Positions 1-8,194 of a DNA stretch of 64,000 nucleotides are shown one piece after another. Under the pieces are notes generated by a model, which ran no database searches, was not told the origin of the DNA, and saw only the letters and a list, made by a program, of their open reading frames with translations. Source of the DNA: Brachybacterium alimentarium (GTDB lineage Bacteria > Actinomycetota > Actinomycetes > Actinomycetales > Dermabacteraceae). The position numbers and the translations under genes are program-made. Where the stretch lies: positions 1-64,000 of the forward strand of contig NZ_NRGS01000002.1 in NCBI RefSeq assembly GCF_002332425.1, given 5' to 3'. Numbering within the stretch: the first letter of the stretch is position 1; each line of letters opens with the position of its first letter.

Positions 1-420
1 ACCCTCATCTGCGAAGAGCCCGTAAACCTCCATATCGCGCCCGGCACGAGACGGCTCCCAAGAGGCAAAGCCGCCATACCTGCCGGACTCGATCAAGGCC
101 ATGGCCTCGTCGAAGCCCTCGCGTTCGCGCCTGCGCCACTGCGAGGCCGACCGGTCAGCATCGCGGACGATCGCCTCCGGGTACCATTCGATCGGCAGGC
201 ACCAGCCGACCATGTCAGTGAGCTGGTCATCGATCGAGCGCATCAGCTTGTGCCGGTCCTGTGAGGCCCGCCCATACAGGATCGAAGCGGTCCAGTCGTC
301 CTCGGCCATCTCCCGGAGTCGCTCGACCGCGGCCCGCAACTCCGGCGTGAGCAGCGGTAGCTCCAAGAGCCTGTTCGTCGTGGTCGTGTTGGTGTTCGTT
401 GTGGTGGTGTTCATGGACAT
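1..420 (-). CDS. Serine recombinase (site-specific integrase), N-terminal part, cut by left edge
   Basis: Site-specific recombinase of the serine (resolvase/invertase) class, which cuts and rejoins attachment sites of a mobile element through a phosphoserine link. The first 140 residues are visible and the frame is open to base 1. The resolvase domain begins near residue 46 with YGRASQDR (Ser53 is the expected nucleophile), then SIDDQ (62-66) and WEPSRAGRD (121-129), in the order usual for the family. A Thr/Asn-rich tract at residues 4-16 is unusual. An AGGGAAGG ribosome binding site lies 12 bases before the ATG at 420; ATG 414 is an alternative. The gene abuts a truncated ABC transporter gene, which suggests the end of an integrated element. 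Recombinase identity is firm; large integrase rather than small resolvase is inferred from context. Confidence 0.85.
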   Translation of the reverse strand, partial: MSMNTTTTNTNTTTTNRLLELPLLTPELRAAVERLREMAEDDWTASILYGRASQDRHKLMRSIDDQLTDMVGWCLPIEWYPEAIVRDADRSASQWRRREREGFDEAMALIESGRYGGFASWEPSRAGRDMEVYGLFADEG

Positions 421-423
421 CAG

Positions 424-999
424 GTGCGTCTGCCTTCCCTCTGCCCCTTGAACTTGATCGACGAGCCCACCACCGGCCTCGATCCCCGGGGTCGTCGCGA
501 CACCTGGGATGCCGTGAACTCCCTGACCGCAGACGGGGTGACGGTGCTGCTGACCACCCAGTACCTGGAGGAAGCCGATCAGCTCGCCGACTCGATCGCC
601 GTGATCGACCACGGCTGGCTCGTCGCCGACGGCACCGCCGCCGCTCTCAAGGAGCGCGTCGGCGGCTCACGGATCGACATCGCCCTCGCGGACTCCGCGA
701 ACGGTGCCCCAGCACGAGCCGCCCTCGCGCGCGCCGGGTTCGAGGCCGAGCTCGACGAGCGGGGCACACGCCTCACGTTCGCCGTCGAGACCGGCGGCGC
801 AGGACTCGCACACGTGTTGAGCGTGCTCGAGAGTCGGGGCATCGCCGTCGGCGAGGCGGCACTTCGCCGCCCCACGCTCGATGAGGTCTTCCTCGGTCTG
901 ACCGGCGGGCACGACGCCCCCGATACGACCGCGGATCTCGGCGATCCCGGGCCCCGCCCCGAAGAGCCCGCCGCCGCGCCGTCCGGGGCGAGGAGCTGA
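424..999 (+). pseudogene. 3' fragment of a DrrA-like ABC transporter ATP-binding protein
   Basis: Remnant of the ATPase subunit of a daunorubicin-resistance-type ABC-2 exporter. Homology starts abruptly at about base 452 with IDEPTTGLDP (Walker B plus D-loop), then LLTTQYLEEAD (switch region, Gln at the His position as in DrrA relatives) and the C-terminal regulatory domain ending at 999. Walker A, Q-loop and the LSGGQ signature, about 150 residues, are missing. The break coincides with the start region of the divergent serine recombinase gene, so insertion of its element is the likely cause. The frame can start at ATG 424, but a protein without Walker A cannot hydrolyse ATP. The permease follows 5 bases after the stop. 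A missing upstream half on the far side of the element is expected outside the window. Confidence 0.85.
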
Positions 1000-1004
1000 A
1001 GCCG

Positions 1005-1793
1005 GTGCGTGCCGTGCGCGACGGCTTCGTGATCGCACGACGCAACCTCATCGGTCTGCGCCGCACCCCCGGTGCTCTCGTCACGGGGATCGCGCAGCCG
1101 ATCCTCTTCGTCATCATCCTGGCCTACGTGTTCGGCGGAACTCTCGGCGGAGGCGCCTACCGTGAGTACCTCGTCGGCGGCATCCTCGCCCAGACGCTGA
1201 CCTTCAACTCCTCGTTCACCGCGGTGTATCTCGCCAAGGACCTGCAGTCCGGCCTGATCGACCGCTTCCGTGCCCTGCCGATGTCCCGGGTGGGGGTGAT
1301 CCTCGGCCGCACCGTCTCCGACCTGGTCATGAGCGTGATCTCGGTGCTCGTCATCCTCGGCTGCGGGCTCGTGATTGGATGGCGGGCCTCCAACGGGCCC
1401 GGCTCCTTCCTGCTCGCCTGCGCGCTCCTGCTGCTGTTCGCCTTCGCCGTCTCGTGGGTGGGCGCCCTGATCGCGCTCACCGCGCGTTCCGTCGAGGTGG
1501 CACAGAGCCTGGGGCTGCTGTGGCTGTTCCCGGTGTGCTTCATCTCCGGAGCGTTCGTCTCCGCCGACTCGCTCCCCTCCGGTCTGCAGGGCATCGCCCG
1601 CTGGAACCCGGTCACCGCGGTCGCGACCGCCGCGCGGCAGGGATTCGGCAACGAGGTCCCGGTGGGTTTCGTGGGGCCGGGCGGCTGGCCGGGAGACAAC
1701 CCCGTGCTGTACTCCGTCCTCTGCTGCGTCGCTCTCATCGCGGTCTTCGCCCCCGCAGCGGTCGTCCAGTACCGGCGCATCAGCCGTCGATGA
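1005..1793 (+). CDS. ABC-2 type transporter permease (DrrB-like)
   Basis: Integral membrane subunit of an ABC-2 exporter, 262 residues, normal for the DrrB family. Six hydrophobic segments are visible, including one near residues 22-45 and one near 105-125. The conserved GGILAQTLTFNS and FRALPMSR stretches are typical of this permease family. It pairs with the ATPase gene directly upstream (5-base gap), now truncated, so the exporter is probably inactive unless another ATPase substitutes. The GTG at 1005 is taken as start; it follows the ATPase stop closely, as expected for translational coupling. The stop overlaps the ATG of the next gene (ATGA). Substrate unknown; antibiotics or lipids are usual for the family. 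Confidence 0.85.
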   Translation: MRAVRDGFVIARRNLIGLRRTPGALVTGIAQPILFVIILAYVFGGTLGGGAYREYLVGGILAQTLTFNSSFTAVYLAKDLQSGLIDRFRALPMSRVGVILGRTVSDLVMSVISVLVILGCGLVIGWRASNGPGSFLLACALLLLFAFAVSWVGALIALTARSVEVAQSLGLLWLFPVCFISGAFVSADSLPSGLQGIARWNPVTAVATAARQGFGNEVPVGFVGPGGWPGDNPVLYSVLCCVALIAVFAPAAVVQYRRISRR

Positions 1794-2500
1794 TCTGCAT
1801 CCTGGGGACCACGGTCGAGTCGGTGCTCGATCGGGCGCGAACCGTCGGCGGCCCGGCCGCTCTCGTCTCCGCCGCGGACCTGGCCGCGGCCCGCGCACGA
1901 CGCGGCGCTCACGGGGAGCGCACCCTCGCCGGTCGGGTCGCGCTGCGCCTGCTGCTCGCCCATGTGCAGGGCGACGAGCCTGCTGACGCCGCGCATCTGC
2001 CTGTGGACCGCACGTGCGAACGCTGTGGTGCCGACCATGGCCGGCCGCGCTCCCCCCGGGTATCCCTGTCCAGCTCGACCTCTCAGCGGCACGTCCTGGT
2101 CGCGGTCGGACCGGAGAAGGTGCGGATCGGGGTCGATGCGCAGGCGCTCCCCGCCTCGATCTGGCCGGGTTTCGACACGGCAGTCCTCCACCCGCGAGAG
2201 CACCGTCTCCACGACGATGGGGACGTCCGCGCTCGTATCGCGCTGTGGACCCGCAAGGAGGCCGTGCTGAAGGCGGCCGGCGTGGGCCTGCAAGTCGATC
2301 CCTCCCACCTCTGTCTGGAGCGCCGCCCCGTCCCGGACCGCAGCCAGCAGTCCTGGTGGACGGTCAGCGGGGAGTCGCCGCCGCAGCTTCAGGGGCTGCA
2401 CGTCCGCGACCTTCCCGGCGCTGTGCCCCGTGCGCTCGCTGCCTCAGCGCCCTCGACAGTGCGAAGGATCGCCCTCGATGCGGTGCTGCCTCTCTCGTGA
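1790..2500 (+). CDS. 4'-phosphopantetheinyl transferase superfamily protein (Sfp-like)
   Basis: Transfers the phosphopantetheine arm of CoA to a serine of carrier proteins of fatty acid, polyketide or nonribosomal peptide enzymes. 236 residues. An N-terminal CERCGADHGRPR block and the C-terminal WTRKEAVLKAAGVGL block match the Sfp-type signatures (KEA is the metal/CoA motif). The middle motif, normally GVDxE, reads GVDAQ here, so one of the usual acidic Mg2+ ligands is Gln. Start chosen at ATG 1790 because it overlaps the permease stop (ATGA), giving a normal-length enzyme. Co-transcribed with the ABC permease. Whether it serves housekeeping fatty acid synthase or a lost secondary pathway cannot be told. 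Confidence 0.8.
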   Translation: MICILGTTVESVLDRARTVGGPAALVSAADLAAARARRGAHGERTLAGRVALRLLLAHVQGDEPADAAHLPVDRTCERCGADHGRPRSPRVSLSSSTSQRHVLVAVGPEKVRIGVDAQALPASIWPGFDTAVLHPREHRLHDDGDVRARIALWTRKEAVLKAAGVGLQVDPSHLCLERRPVPDRSQQSWWTVSGESPPQLQGLHVRDLPGAVPRALAASAPSTVRRIALDAVLPLS

Positions 2501-2560
2501 GCACCGGCGAGAGGGGGTGCCTCGGCCGATGGATGCACGGCGTCGAGCGCCGGAACGCGA

Positions 2561-2592
2561 CGATGCCCCCGACCCGGAGGTCGAGGGCATCG
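2561..2592. terminator. Bidirectional hairpin terminator between PPTase gene and rpsI
   Basis: Stem GATGCCC/GGGCATC plus CGACC/GGTCG with one C-A mismatch and a CGGA loop, lying between two convergent genes. No U-tract, which is common for actinobacterial terminators. Confidence 0.65.
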
Positions 2593-2624
2593 CGTGCGAG
2601 GATCGGGCGGCGGGGCCGCCGATC

Positions 2625-2643
2625 AGCATTCCCGGGGAATGCT
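2625..2643. repeat. Perfect inverted repeat just past the rpsI stop
   Basis: AGCATTCCC, one G, GGGAATGCT: a 9-1-9 perfect palindrome that ends 6 bases before the rpsI stop codon and is bracketed by two copies of GCCGATCAGC. The arms cannot form a hairpin with a one-base loop without opening a few pairs. It may be a second termination element or a protein site; function not known. Confidence 0.4.
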
Positions 2644-2648
2644 GCCGA

Positions 2649-3158
2649 TCAGCGCTTGGAGTACTGCGGGGCCTTGCGGGCCTTCTTCAGACCAGCCTTC
2701 TTGCGCTCGATGATGCGAGCATCGCGCTTGAGGAAGCCGGCCTTCTTGAGGGTCGCGCGGTTGCTCTCCTCGTCGATCTGGTTCAGCGCGCGGGACACGC
2801 CGAGGCGCACGGCGCCGGCCTGTCCGGACGGGCCGCCACCGTGCACGCGCACGATGATGTCGAAGCGTCCCTTGAGGTCGAGGACCGTGAACGGGTCGTT
2901 GACCTCCTGCTGGTGCAGCTTGTTCGGGAAGTACTCCTCGAGGCTGCGGCCGTTGAGGGTCCACTGGCCGGAGCCGGGGACCAGACGGACGCGAGCGATG
3001 GCCTGCTTGCGACGGCCGGTGCCGTAGCCCGGCTCGATCGCGGACTGGCCGGCGCCGACAGCGGCTTCGCCGGTCGACTCGGTGGTGAAGCTCGTCGGGG
3101 CGGACTCGTCGGTCACGGCCTCGAGGTTCTCGGTGGTATCGGGGGTGGTCTCAGTCAC
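2649..3158 (-). CDS. rpsI: 30S ribosomal protein S9
   Basis: Small-subunit protein whose C-terminal tail reaches the P-site tRNA. 169 residues; the conserved body begins near residue 46 with [15 protein letters not shown] and ends in KAPQYSKR, the invariant basic tail. The first 45 residues are an acidic, Thr/Ala-rich extension, as is common in actinobacteria. Second gene of the rplM-rpsI operon, 50 bases after rplM, so it should share the rplM promoter and leader at 3676-3914. Unlike many relatives, this operon lies far (about 42 kb) from rplQ. Confidence 0.97.
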   Translation of the reverse strand: MTETTPDTTENLEAVTDESAPTSFTTESTGEAAVGAGQSAIEPGYGTGRRKQAIARVRLVPGSGQWTLNGRSLEEYFPNKLHQQEVNDPFTVLDLKGRFDIIVRVHGGGPSGQAGAVRLGVSRALNQIDEESNRATLKKAGFLKRDARIIERKKAGLKKARKAPQYSKR

Positions 3159-3208
3159 GGTTCTCCTTGGTTCGTCCGTGCGGCAGGGCGGAGTGGCGGG
3201 ACACCCGC

Positions 3209-3652
3209 TTACTGCGCCACCTGATCGATGGTGAACGGAACGGGCTGCTGAGCGGCATGCGGATGCTCGGAGCCCGAGTAGATCTTGAGCTTCTTGATCT
3301 GCTGATCAGCAAGCTTGTTCTTGGGGAGCATGCCGCGGATGGCCTTCTCCACTGCGCGCTCGGGGTTCTTCTCAAGCAGCTCGGAGTAGGGGGTTCCGCG
3401 GAGACCGCCCGGGTAGCCGGAGTGGCGGTAGGCCAGCTTGGCCTCCCGCTTGTTTCCGGTCAGCGCGACCTTGTCGGCATTGATGATGATCACGAAGTCG
3501 CCTGCATCCACATGGGGTGCGAAGACCGGCTTGTGCTTTCCCCGGAGGAGCTGAGCAGCCTGGGAAGCGAGCCGGCCGAGGACGACATCGTTTGCGTCAA
3601 TGACGTACCAGGAACGCTCGACATCGCCGGGCTTCGGGGTGAACGTACGCAC
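3209..3652 (-). CDS. rplM: 50S ribosomal protein L13
   Basis: Early-assembly large-subunit protein. 147 residues, full family length, with the standard [20 protein letters not shown] start, GRLAS, and the [35 protein letters not shown] central block (positions about 85-115). Start ATG at 3652. It opens the rplM-rpsI operon and is preceded by a roughly 225-base leader with a three-way RNA junction 24-75 bases before the start codon, suggesting control of translation by a ribosomal protein. In E. coli L13 represses this operon; that this happens here is inference. Confidence 0.97.
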   Translation of the reverse strand: MRTFTPKPGDVERSWYVIDANDVVLGRLASQAAQLLRGKHKPVFAPHVDAGDFVIIINADKVALTGNKREAKLAYRHSGYPGGLRGTPYSELLEKNPERAVEKAIRGMLPKNKLADQQIKKLKIYSGSEHPHAAQQPVPFTIDQVAQ

Positions 3653-3675
3653 TCGTGCCTTCTTCTCTCGTCATG

Positions 3676-3727
3676 GTGCCCAGGCAGCATTCTGCTGACC
3701 AGGCACGGTTCGATGGACCGTGGGCAC
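3676..3727 (-). promoter_or_regulatory. Three-way-junction RNA leader of rplM-rpsI
   Basis: Read as minus-strand RNA, a 7-bp closing stem (GTGCCCA with TGGGCAC) encloses two hairpins: CGGT/ACCG (3706-3720) stacked directly on the closing stem, and CAGCA/TGCTG (3685-3697) with a 3-base loop. It ends 24 bases before the rplM ATG. Such compact structures upstream of rplM fit an autoregulatory r-protein leader. The rest of the 334-base gap 3653-3986 holds the promoter at 3885-3914 and no gene. Confidence 0.5.
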
Positions 3728-3884
3728 GCTTCCTTCGGGTGAAAAGCATGGCCCTGACCGTTGCACCCGGCCCGCTCCGCTCACGACGCGACGGCGGTCC
3801 TGGATGTGTGTGAGGTGCCCTTTCGCGCCGGGCGTGAGAGAACGGCTGCGGAATTGGGCACACATCGAGGCACAACGACCCCCA

Positions 3885-3914
3885 ACGATAGGTCGTGCAG
3901 GACCCGACCGTCAA
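3885..3914 (-). promoter_or_regulatory. Sigma-70-type promoter for rplM-rpsI
   Basis: On the minus strand, TTGACG (3909-3914), an 18-base spacer, then TATCGT (3885-3890). This is close to the actinobacterial housekeeping consensus and would start transcription near 3878, giving a leader of about 225 bases. Confidence 0.65.
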
Positions 3915-3986
3915 CGCGAGCTGGGGTCATGCACCTGTGATCTGCGGCTCCTGGCGTGCGCTCGGACTGGCATCGCGCCAGCAGCA

Positions 3987-4973
3987 TCAGGCCCGTCGGG
4001 TGCGGGCGATCGCAGCCCGGGCGGCGAGCTCCTCGTCGGGCGGGTAGGCGACATGATCGAGAGTGAGCCCGCGGGACGGGCACAGCGGCGCGGCCCCCAA
4101 CCCCTCGCGGGTCGCGGCCTCGCGGGTCCGCGCGGAAAGCACCTCGGCCGGCCACTCCGGAGGGCGTCGGCCCTCTCCCACTCCGATCATCGCGCCGACC
4201 AGGGAGCGGACCATGTGATGACAGAAGGCGTCGGCGACGACGGTGGCGACGATCAGGCCCTCGTCGGCCTGCCCCTCCCCCGGCCGCTCCCAGCTCAGCT
4301 CGCGCAGCTCCCGGATCGTGGTCGCGCCCTCGCGCGGGCGGCAGTAGGACAGGAAGTCGTGCTCGCCGAGCAGGGCGCGGCTCGCCTCGGACATCGCCTC
4401 GACGTCAAGCGGTCGACGATGACGCAGGACGTCCCGGCGCAGCGGGTCATGGACGGCCGGACCATCGGAGATCCGGTAACGGTAGCGGCGCCACAGCGCG
4501 CCGAAACGGGCATCGAAGCTCGCGGGGACCTCGCGGACGATGTGGACGACGACGTCCGGGGGCAGCACTCCGGCCAGACGGGTCACCAGGGCATCGGCGG
4601 GGCTGCGGTCCGATCGGCCGGGCAGGGTCGCCAGCACGTCGCGGGGCACATCGAGGTGGCACACCTGACCGCGCGCATGGACTCCGGCATCGGTGCGCCC
4701 GGCGACGGTGAGCCGCAGCTCGGTGCGGGTGACCTGCGCGAGAGCCCGCTCCAGCTCGCCCTGCACGGTGCGCTGACCGGGCTGCGCGGCCCAGCCGTGG
4801 AAATCCGTGCCGTCGTACGAGAGGTCCAGACGCAGGCGGGCCATACCGGTCGGGCGACCCGCGGTGGTCGACGCGACCGACTCGGTCGGGACCGTCCACT
4901 CCACAGGCATCGCGGGAGCGGCGGGTCCCCGATCCCCGAACGACGCAGCGGAGTCAGCAGGCACAGCAGGCAT
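3987..4973 (-). CDS. truA: tRNA pseudouridine synthase A
   Basis: Converts U38-40 in the anticodon arm of many tRNAs to pseudouridine. 328 residues, longer than the usual 250-280 because of about 43 extra N-terminal residues before [19 protein letters not shown]. The catalytic Asp lies in the [17 protein letters not shown] motif; [12 protein letters not shown] and [23 protein letters not shown] are family blocks. The long form is supported by a TACGCT -10 box ending exactly 7 bases before the ATG at 4973 (leaderless start). If so the extension is translated; a start at the internal GTG/ATG before ARLRL is the alternative. In many actinobacteria truA follows rplQ, but here it does not. Confidence 0.93.
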   Translation of the reverse strand: MPAVPADSAASFGDRGPAAPAMPVEWTVPTESVASTTAGRPTGMARLRLDLSYDGTDFHGWAAQPGQRTVQGELERALAQVTRTELRLTVAGRTDAGVHARGQVCHLDVPRDVLATLPGRSDRSPADALVTRLAGVLPPDVVVHIVREVPASFDARFGALWRRYRYRISDGPAVHDPLRRDVLRHRRPLDVEAMSEASRALLGEHDFLSYCRPREGATTIRELRELSWERPGEGQADEGLIVATVVADAFCHHMVRSLVGAMIGVGEGRRPPEWPAEVLSARTREAATREGLGAAPLCPSRGLTLDHVAYPPDEELAARAAIARTRRA

Positions 4974-4980
4974 GATCCAG

Positions 4981-5106
4981 AGCGTAGCGGCGGCGCCCGG
5001 GCGGTGCGATCGGCGAGGTCCGAAGAGACACGATCAACGGCTGCGAGGCGCCCGCGGCGCCGCAGTGCGGGCACTTGTCCGGGGTTCGACCCGTCCTCGG
5101 TACTGT
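4981..5106. promoter_or_regulatory. Divergent leaderless promoters for truA (-) and purD (+)
   Basis: TACGCT on the minus strand (4981-4986) ends 7 bases before the truA ATG; TACTGT on the plus strand (5101-5106) ends 7 bases before the purD GTG at 5114. Both put the predicted transcription start at the first base of the start codon, and neither start has a ribosome binding site. No clear -35 boxes. Confidence 0.55.
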
Positions 5107-5113
5107 GGCCCGC

Positions 5114-6478
5114 GTGAAGATCCTCGTCATCGGCTCCGGAGGCCGCGAGCATGCGATCATCCGTCGCCTCGCCGCCGACCGCCCCGCCCCTGAGCTCCAC
5201 GCCGCCCCCGGCAATCCCGGGATCGCGGAGCTCGCCACCACTCACGACGTCACCGTCGGAGACCTCGACGGCCAGGTGCGCCTCGCGCAGGAGATCTCTC
5301 CGGACCTGGTGGTGATCGGGCCCGAGGCGCCGCTGGTCGCCGGGAGCGCGGATCGCCTGCTGGAGGCGGGATTCGCCGTTTTCGGCCCGACGGCCGCCGC
5401 CGCGCACCTCGAAGGCTCCAAGACCTGGGCGAAGGAGATCATGGCCGCGGCCGGTGTGCCGACCGCCGCCTCGGTCACCGTCACCGCCCCCGATCAGCTC
5501 GAGGCCGGGCTGGACCGGGTGAACCCGCTGGGAGATGTGCCGTTCGTGGTGAAGGCCGACGGCCTCGCCGCCGGCAAGGGCGTCGTGGTCACCTCCGATC
5601 GCGACGCCGCGATCACCCATGGGGCGGCCGTGCTCGTCGCCGGCGGCTCCGTGGTGCTCGAGGAGTACCTCGACGGCCCGGAGGTGTCCCTGTTCTGCGT
5701 GAGCGACGGGGTCCGCGTGGTGCCGCTCGAGCCGGCCCAGGATTTCAAGCGCGCCCTGGACGACGACGAAGGGCCGAACACCGGTGGAATGGGCGCCTAC
5801 TCCCCGCTCCCCTGGGCTCCCGAGGGACTGGCCGACGAGGTCGTGCGCACCGTCGCCCAGCCCACCGTCGACGAGCTCGCCGCCAGGGGGATCCCCTTCA
5901 CCGGCATCCTCTACTGCGGCCTCGCACTCACCGCCCGCGGCCTGCGCGTGGTGGAGTTCAACGCCCGCTTCGGCGATCCTGAGACCCAGGTGGTCCTCGA
6001 ACGCCTCGCCTCTCCGCTCGGCCCGCTGCTGCTGGCAGCCGCCCAGGGCGACCTCGGCACGGTCGAGGAGCCCAGCTGGCACGACGGCGCCGCCGTGACT
6101 GTCGTGGTCGCCTCGGCCGGATACCCGGCCTCCGCACGCACCGGTGATCCGCTCACCGGGATCGACGCCGCCGAGCAGCAGGGCGCGCACGTGATCCACG
6201 CGGGCACCGCACGCGGTGAGGACGGTGTGCTGCGCAGCGCCGGCGGACGCGTGCTCACGGTGGTCGGCGCCGGGAGCGATCTCGAGTCCGCCCGCCGGGT
6301 CGCCCTGGCAGGTGCCGAGCGGATCGACCTCGCCGGCAGCTACCACCGCACGGACATCGCCCGCGCCGCCGCTGCGCAGGCACCGGCGCAACAGGCTCCG
6401 GCCGAGCAGCCCGCTTCGGGCTCTTCCGGCTCCGACCAGCTCGACCCACCCACCGACGACGACGGGGACTCCGCATGA
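5114..6478 (+). CDS. purD: Phosphoribosylamine--glycine ligase (GAR synthetase)
   Basis: Second step of de novo purine synthesis: joins glycine to phosphoribosylamine using ATP. ATP-grasp enzyme. The N-terminal domain opens with MKILVIGSGGREHAI; VKADGLAAGKGVVV (near residue 150) and DFKRALDDDEGPNTGGMGAYSP (near 215-235, given here as a block) are signature regions, and FNARFGDPETQ holds the metal ligands. Start at GTG 5114 because it gives the family N-terminus and sits 7 bases after a TACTGT -10 box. A low-complexity Ala/Gln/Pro tail of about 35 residues follows the catalytic core. The stop overlaps the purC ATG by ATGA, so purD-purC are translationally coupled. Confidence 0.96.
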   Translation: MKILVIGSGGREHAIIRRLAADRPAPELHAAPGNPGIAELATTHDVTVGDLDGQVRLAQEISPDLVVIGPEAPLVAGSADRLLEAGFAVFGPTAAAAHLEGSKTWAKEIMAAAGVPTAASVTVTAPDQLEAGLDRVNPLGDVPFVVKADGLAAGKGVVVTSDRDAAITHGAAVLVAGGSVVLEEYLDGPEVSLFCVSDGVRVVPLEPAQDFKRALDDDEGPNTGGMGAYSPLPWAPEGLADEVVRTVAQPTVDELAARGIPFTGILYCGLALTARGLRVVEFNARFGDPETQVVLERLASPLGPLLLAAAQGDLGTVEEPSWHDGAAVTVVVASAGYPASARTGDPLTGIDAAEQQGAHVIHAGTARGEDGVLRSAGGRVLTVVGAGSDLESARRVALAGAERIDLAGSYHRTDIARAAAAQAPAQQAPAEQPASGSSGSDQLDPPTDDDGDSA

Positions 6479-7392
6479 GCACCACCACCTCCACGCCGCT
6501 GATCGAGGCTCCGGACCTTCCCGGCTGGGACCACGTCGTCACCGGCAAGGTCCGCGAGCTGTATGTCCCCGCGGGCACCGATCCGGCCACCGCCACCGAG
6601 GTGCTCGTGGTCGCCACCGACCGCATCAGCGCCTATGACCACTCGCTGCAGCCGGGCATCCCCGACAAGGGGCGCGTGCTCACCGCGATCAGCACCTTCT
6701 GGTTCGAGCAGCTGGCGGACCTCGTGCCCCATCACGTGATCTCCGCGACCGAGGTGCCCGGCGCCGTCGCCGGCCGCGCCCTGCGCTGCCGCGGCCTGGA
6801 CATGGTGCCGCTGGAGTGCGTGGCACGCGGATACCTCACCGGATCGGGCCTGGCCGACTACCGGGCCGGCGGGTCCGTCGGCGGCCACGTGCTGCCCGGC
6901 GGCCTGGTCGACGCCTCCCGGCTGGATCCTGCGATCTTCACCCCCTCGACGAAGGCCGAGGCCGGGGAGCACGACGAGAACATCACCGTGGCCCAGGCGC
7001 GTGACCTGCTGGGCGAGGATCTCACCGCCGAGCTCGAGCGCCTCACCCTGGCGGTCTACGAGAAGGCAAGGGCGATCGCCGGCGAACGCGGGATCCTGCT
7101 GGCGGACACCAAGTTCGAGTTCGGCCACTCCCGCGTGGACGGCACGCTGATGCTCGGCGACGAGGTGCTCACCCCTGACTCGAGCCGCTTCTGGGACGCC
7201 GAGTCCTACGTCGAGGGCCGGGCCCAGCCCAGCCTGGACAAGCAGTTCGTGCGCGACTGGCTCACCTCCCGCGCCTCCGGCTGGCACAAGGGCTCGAACA
7301 CTCCGCCGCCCGAGCTCCCCGCCGAGGTGGTCGCACAGACCCGTGCCCGCTACATCGAGGCCTACGAGCGGCTCACCGGCCAGACCTTCTGA
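6475..7392 (+). CDS. purC: Phosphoribosylaminoimidazole-succinocarboxamide synthase (SAICAR synthetase)
   Basis: Adds aspartate to carboxyaminoimidazole ribotide in purine synthesis. 305 residues. Recognised by GKVRELY near the N-terminus (nucleotide site), TDRISAYD, the GSGLADYRAGG region, and KLEF-like LLADTKFEFG with SSRFWDAESY (substrate and metal binding). The DKQFVRDWL block near the C-terminus completes the family pattern of the longer SAICAR synthetases. Its ATG overlaps the purD stop (ATGA). A 216-base gap with degenerate repeats follows before the convergent methyltransferase gene. Confidence 0.96.
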   Translation: MSTTTSTPLIEAPDLPGWDHVVTGKVRELYVPAGTDPATATEVLVVATDRISAYDHSLQPGIPDKGRVLTAISTFWFEQLADLVPHHVISATEVPGAVAGRALRCRGLDMVPLECVARGYLTGSGLADYRAGGSVGGHVLPGGLVDASRLDPAIFTPSTKAEAGEHDENITVAQARDLLGEDLTAELERLTLAVYEKARAIAGERGILLADTKFEFGHSRVDGTLMLGDEVLTPDSSRFWDAESYVEGRAQPSLDKQFVRDWLTSRASGWHKGSNTPPPELPAEVVAQTRARYIEAYERLTGQTF

Positions 7393-7447
7393 CCGGCGAG
7401 CGGCGCACGGGACGGTCGGTCTTCAGGCCGGCGAGCGTCTCACCGGC

Positions 7448-7511
7448 GCGTCCGCCGAACGGACGGACAGTTCGCCGACGCGGCCTCCGGGCGGACGGAC
7501 AGTTCATCGGC
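7448..7511. repeat. Two-unit 32-bp degenerate tandem repeat
   Basis: Units 7448-7479 and 7480-7511 match at 25 of 32 bases and share CGGACGGACAGTTC (7460-7473 and 7492-7505). Partial further units seem to flank them. The repeat lies between the ends of purC and the convergent methyltransferase gene. Confidence 0.55.
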
Positions 7512-7608
7512 GCGTCCATCTGACAGGTCGTCCTGGCGGGTCGCCGTCCCGACCGCGTCGCCCCTGGGGCCTCCTCCGGCTCGCTGCGCGCCCGGCCAGG
7601 TCGTCCCT

Positions 7609-8184
7609 TCAGTCCTCGATGAGCGGGACGAAGCGGAACGCGCCGTGCTCGGTGTCCCGCAGCTCGTCCCCGTCGCGCTCGACGCGATGCATCGTGGAGC
7701 CCACCGGGATCACCATCACCCCGCCGTCGGCCAGCTGCTCGAGCAGCGTAGATGGCATCTCGCGCGCTTCGGCGGAGACCAGGATGCGATCGAACGGGGC
7801 ATCCTCCGGTGCCCCGAGCACGCCCGGGCGTGCGAGCCGGATCTCCGTCCGGGCCTCGTGGTCCGTGGTGGCGAGTGCTCGCCGCGACGGCTCGATCAGC
7901 GCCTCCTGACGCTCCACCCCGATCACCGCGCCCTCGGGGCCGACGAGGTGTGCGAGCAGCGCCGTCGTCCACCCCGAGCCGGAGCCGAGATCGAGCACGC
8001 GGCTGCCCGGCTTCACGTCGAGCAGCCGGAGCATCGCCCCGACGGTGAAGGGCTGCGAATTCGTCTGCCCCTGGCCGATCGGGAGCGGGGCGTCGCGGCT
8101 CGCTCGGTGCCGCTGGTCAGCAGGCAGGAACGGAGCACGCGGCACGACACGGAAAGCACGATCGACGCTGTCGTCGTGAGCCAT
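7609..8184 (-). CDS. pcm: Protein-L-isoaspartate O-methyltransferase family protein
   Basis: SAM-dependent methyltransferase that initiates repair of isoaspartyl residues in aged proteins. 191 residues from ATG 8184. The N-terminal FRVVPRAPFLP and the PLPIGQGQTNSQP stretch (substrate recognition) and motif I VLDLGSGSGWTTALLA are typical of this family; VIGVERQ follows as the second SAM motif. The start is chosen because upstream in-frame sequence overlaps the neighbouring hydrolase gene and has no homology. It lies 10 bases after that gene in the same direction, so the two are probably one transcript. Confidence 0.85.
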   Translation of the reverse strand: MAHDDSVDRAFRVVPRAPFLPADQRHRASRDAPLPIGQGQTNSQPFTVGAMLRLLDVKPGSRVLDLGSGSGWTTALLAHLVGPEGAVIGVERQEALIEPSRRALATTDHEARTEIRLARPGVLGAPEDAPFDRILVSAEAREMPSTLLEQLADGGVMVIPVGSTMHRVERDGDELRDTEHGAFRFVPLIED

Positions 8185-8194
8185 GATGACCTCC

